Below are positions 61,210 to 64,000 of a stretch of 64,000 bases of DNA, piece after piece. The notes below the pieces were generated by a model that had not been told where the DNA came from, ran no database searches, and saw nothing but the letters and a program-made list of their open reading frames with translations. The DNA is taken from contig NC_035174.2 of NCBI RefSeq assembly GCF_001659605.2, positions 26,299,027-26,363,026 of the forward strand, given 5' to 3'. Origin of the DNA: Manihot esculenta. Its lineage: Eukaryota > Streptophyta > Magnoliopsida > Malpighiales > Euphorbiaceae. How positions within the stretch are numbered: position 1 is the first letter of the stretch; the number at the start of each line of letters is the position of its first letter. The position numbers and the translations under genes were made by a program.

Positions 61210-63402
61210 TGTAATACCCGGCTAGACTCCGGTATCGGAATTCCTACCGTCCGGTGGAATTTGGGTGTCGGAAACCTCTAGAAGGGTAAAAGCATGTTTT
61301 TATAAAATGTTTTCATGTATTTTAATGTTTTAAGTATGATTTTAAATAAGTTTTTGCATGAAAATTCTTTAAGGAAAAACCCAGGTTCGGCCGCCGAAAC
61401 TCACTTTCGGCCGCCGAACATGCATGGACTTTGGGAGGCACGTTAGGCCCCCGAAAGTCTAAGTGAGGGAAGTGCAGGTTCGGCCGCCGAACCTTATGTT
61501 CGGCCGCCGAACATTGCATGGATGCGGAGGCACATTCGGCCCCCGAACGTGGCCTGGCCAGCCACTATAAAAGGGTCCCCTTGGTCCGCACGGGCGAGCT
61601 TTTTCTCTCCCATTGTCGGCCAAGGTGAGTCTCCACCGTTCCTCCCTCGATCTTGAGTGTTTCCTTTAGATCTTTCATGGTTTTAACAAGTCTTCATCTT
61701 GCTTTGAAGTTTTTAAGCTTTTGAAACGAGTTTTGAGCAAGTTTTGAACTTGGAGACCCAAGGAGCTCAATCTCTCCCAACTCCAAGTTAGATCGCCTCC
61801 ACTCTCGATCTTCAAGAGGTAAGAGTCGATCTCTAGCTTACATTATGTTTTAAACAAGTTTTAAGTAAGATCTATGGGTAGAAATGCATGTTAGGACATA
61901 TGTTGAGTTTATTGGTTTTGATGATGTTTGAACAATGTAGCTTGATTGTGTGTGAATGAAGTGTTGTAGATGGGGTATATGCATGTTTGAGGCCCCTAGG
62001 AACTTGTACGCATGCTTTGGTTGAAAAATATGCATGATTTATAGATTTGGAGGCGAAATGTGCAAAGGGAGCCAAGTTTCTGCCCTTTGGCAGAAACCAG
62101 GTTCGGCAGCCGAAGGTACTTTCGGCCGCCGAACATGGCTGGGGAGGCAGGCCTTTCGGCTGCCGAAGTTGCCCCCGAAAAGAGACTTTCGTCTCTGTCT
62201 GGCACTTTCGGCCGCCGAAGGTGCCGCCGAACCTAGCTGAGTTTCGTCTCTGTCCAGGACTTTCGGCCGCCGAAGGTGCCGCCGAAGGTGCCCTGTTCAG
62301 CCAGTTCATGCATATTTTCTGTGATGTTTTCAGGATGTTTTAGGGGGTTTTTGGGGGATATATATTAGAGTTATGTTTATATATGTTGGTCCCTCATTGG
62401 AGTCCACCTGTGTAGGTTCGGACCCGAGGAACCAAGGACCCCAGCAGTGAGCCAGCTGCTGAGAGTTTGACAGAGTCAGCCAGAGGTGAGTGGAACTATA
62501 CTTAACCTTTTAAATTAATAAAGTGAATGTTTTATCATGTTTCATGCATCATGACTATAATATAGGTTGTTTGCATTAGAATCACGAATATGCTACATTG
62601 CATTATTATATTGTGGTTGATGAGGAGGGACATTGCACGACTCACTAGTCCTGTGTACGAAGTCCTGTGGTGCCCATAATAGGGCCGGGCAATAGCTCCG
62701 ATATACGAAGTCCTGTGGTGCCCATAATAGGGCCGGGCAATACGAAGTCCTGTGGTGCCCATAATAGGGCCGGGCATGGAGCTGAGGAATTTTTGAGTCA
62801 GTCCGTCCATGATGTGAAATGTTTGTGCAGTGACGCATTTCATGATAGCATGTTTTAAATATTCTTTTTATAGTTCTACTCACTGGGCATCTAGCTCACC
62901 CCTCTCCCCTAACCCCCAGGTTTGCAGGTACGGGATTGATAGAGAAGCAAAGAAGAGAAAAGTCATATGTATGTAATAGTAGAGTTTGTGGACATGACCA
63001 TGATAAGAATGTAATGTAGAGTTTTGAACAGTTGTGTAATTATGTTATTGAGGATAGAGTTGTGCTTGACCATAGTATATGTTAATCCCTTGGTATGTAC
63101 ATGATCTTAGTTTATGATGTATATGTGAACCAACTCAACACAGGATATATATATTGCCATTGAGGCTTTGATGAAATCCCACAGAGGGATTAATGTTTAT
63201 GTATATGATGAACATAGTGCATGCACAGGTTGAGTTTGGTGAATGAAGAAAAAGAAAAGTTTTAATTTTTATGTATGATGGTTGATCATGTATGGGATTA
63301 AGCAGGTTTACAGGTATATGTTAGGCTTGCTACGGGTCCCGGCGGCCTTATGCCGATCTGGATCCTAGCGCCGGTAGCGGTCCGGATTTCCGGGGCGTTA
63401 CA
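61210..63402 (+). repeat. 3' LTR of element F
   Basis: 2193 bp. It matches 53670-55862 with one visible mismatch, including the dyad clusters, TATA box (61566-61573) and tandem repeat (62656-62775). Confidence 0.97.
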
Positions 63403-64000
63403 AAACTCATGTACAAAGGGATTATCCAACTCGGGCCAAGCACAATACTAAAACTCTGAACATATTACATAATATCATTTTGTAAAACAACTCTTTTACA
63501 TCATTACATAAACTTACATTACATCATGTCCAATACTATTCTATTACATATCAAAACCATAGCCATAGCGTGGTGACTTCCTGAACTATCTCTGACCCTG
63601 CGAACCTAGGGTTAGGGGAGAGGGGTGAGCTATAAAGCCCAGTGAGCAGAACTAATAAAAACAGTTTATAATATCATATGCTTTCATGACATGCATCACA
63701 TCACAAACAATACACATCAAGGATGAATTTGTCACCAATAGCCCTCTACATATCGTAAAATGTCCAATTATATCAGGGGTGATGAGGCCACACCTAGTAT
63801 TCGCTTACTTAACTCATATCATAACATGTCCAACTACACCAGGGGCGATTAGGCCTCACCTAGTGTTCACTTACATTTAACATAGTGCCAGGGGCGACCT
63901 GGTCTTTCTATCTCATATCATACCATGGCATATCATATCATATCATGTCGTACTGAGGGCTAGAGGATCATTCAAGATTTATCCACATCAATAACATCTT
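63403..64000 (-). repeat. 5' LTR of element B, second part (truncated by window end)
   Basis: It continues the B LTR after the AAACT duplication, matching from about 21436 onward with about a dozen differences. About 1.6 kb should remain beyond the window, ending near window coordinate 65600. It should be followed by GCTCT and then the rest of element A's primer site and 5' LTR. Confidence 0.92.

Larger units (their letters stand above)
53670..63402 (+). mobile_element. Tekay element F, apparently intact and very young; duplication AAACT
   Basis: A complete plus-strand chromovirus of 9733 bp with both LTRs of 2193 bp, primer site at 55866-55877, an uninterrupted gag-pol, and a polypurine tract directly abutting the 3' LTR. 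AAACT flanks it at 53665-53669 and 63403-63407. Comparing the two LTRs line by line I see one mismatch (A at 54112, C at 61652). It is inserted in the 5' LTR of element B in opposite orientation. Everything needed for autonomous transposition is visible. Confidence 0.97.

Overview
This window is heterochromatic plant DNA made almost entirely of nested Ty3/gypsy LTR retrotransposons. I found no convincing host gene, tRNA, rRNA or CRISPR array. A flowering plant, probably a eudicot, is indicated by long-LTR chromoviruses of the Tekay/Del type (initiator-Met-tRNA primer site, one gag-pol frame ending in a chromodomain) mixed with Athila-like elements (Asp-tRNA-type primer site, Athila-type gag). 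The species cannot be named from the sequence; a Euphorbiaceae such as cassava is only a guess.

Layout. 1-269 is the 5' end of a Tekay LTR lying inside the 3' LTR of an Athila-like element E (270-10039, minus strand). E keeps decayed gag and protease plus an extra ORF, but has no RT or integrase, and a Tekay solo LTR (6264-8581) sits in its gag. 10040-10796 holds a foldback and a microsatellite. 10797-12148 is an Athila-type solo LTR. 12149-13535 is AT-rich and unresolved. From 13536 a stack of minus-strand Tekay elements begins. Element A (13536-21173; its 5' LTR lies beyond the window) is split in its primer-binding site by element B (from 21174). B is split in gag by element C (26934-52341, duplication ATCTG) and in its 5' LTR by the plus-strand element F (53670-63402, duplication AAACT). 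C in turn holds an Athila-type solo LTR (29742-33542, ACCCT) with a Tekay solo LTR inside it (30164-32412, GGGTG), a second Tekay solo LTR (34250-36509, TTGGT) and a complete element G (38510-47982, GGACT). Every insertion whose two ends are visible has a matching 5-bp target duplication.

How the parts relate. F looks fully competent: one uninterrupted gag-pol of 1658 residues, intact catalytic residues, primer site, polypurine tract, and LTRs in which I saw a single mismatch over 2193 bp. G has an open pol but a deleted Gag core. B has a largely open gag but a wrecked pol lacking the integrase core, although its LTRs differ by only about 2%. This suggests defective copies moved in trans with proteins from intact relatives. 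Stops in the decayed copies are mostly CAG to TAG or TGG to TAG at CHG sites, as expected for long-term CHG methylation.

Least explained signals: (1) clusters of the dyad TTCGGC-N-GCCGAA in all Tekay LTRs; (2) a hairpin with an AGGA or GGGA loop just upstream of the polypurine tract, in both Tekay and Athila elements; (3) a dispersed, covarying GGGY-loop hairpin in element E.
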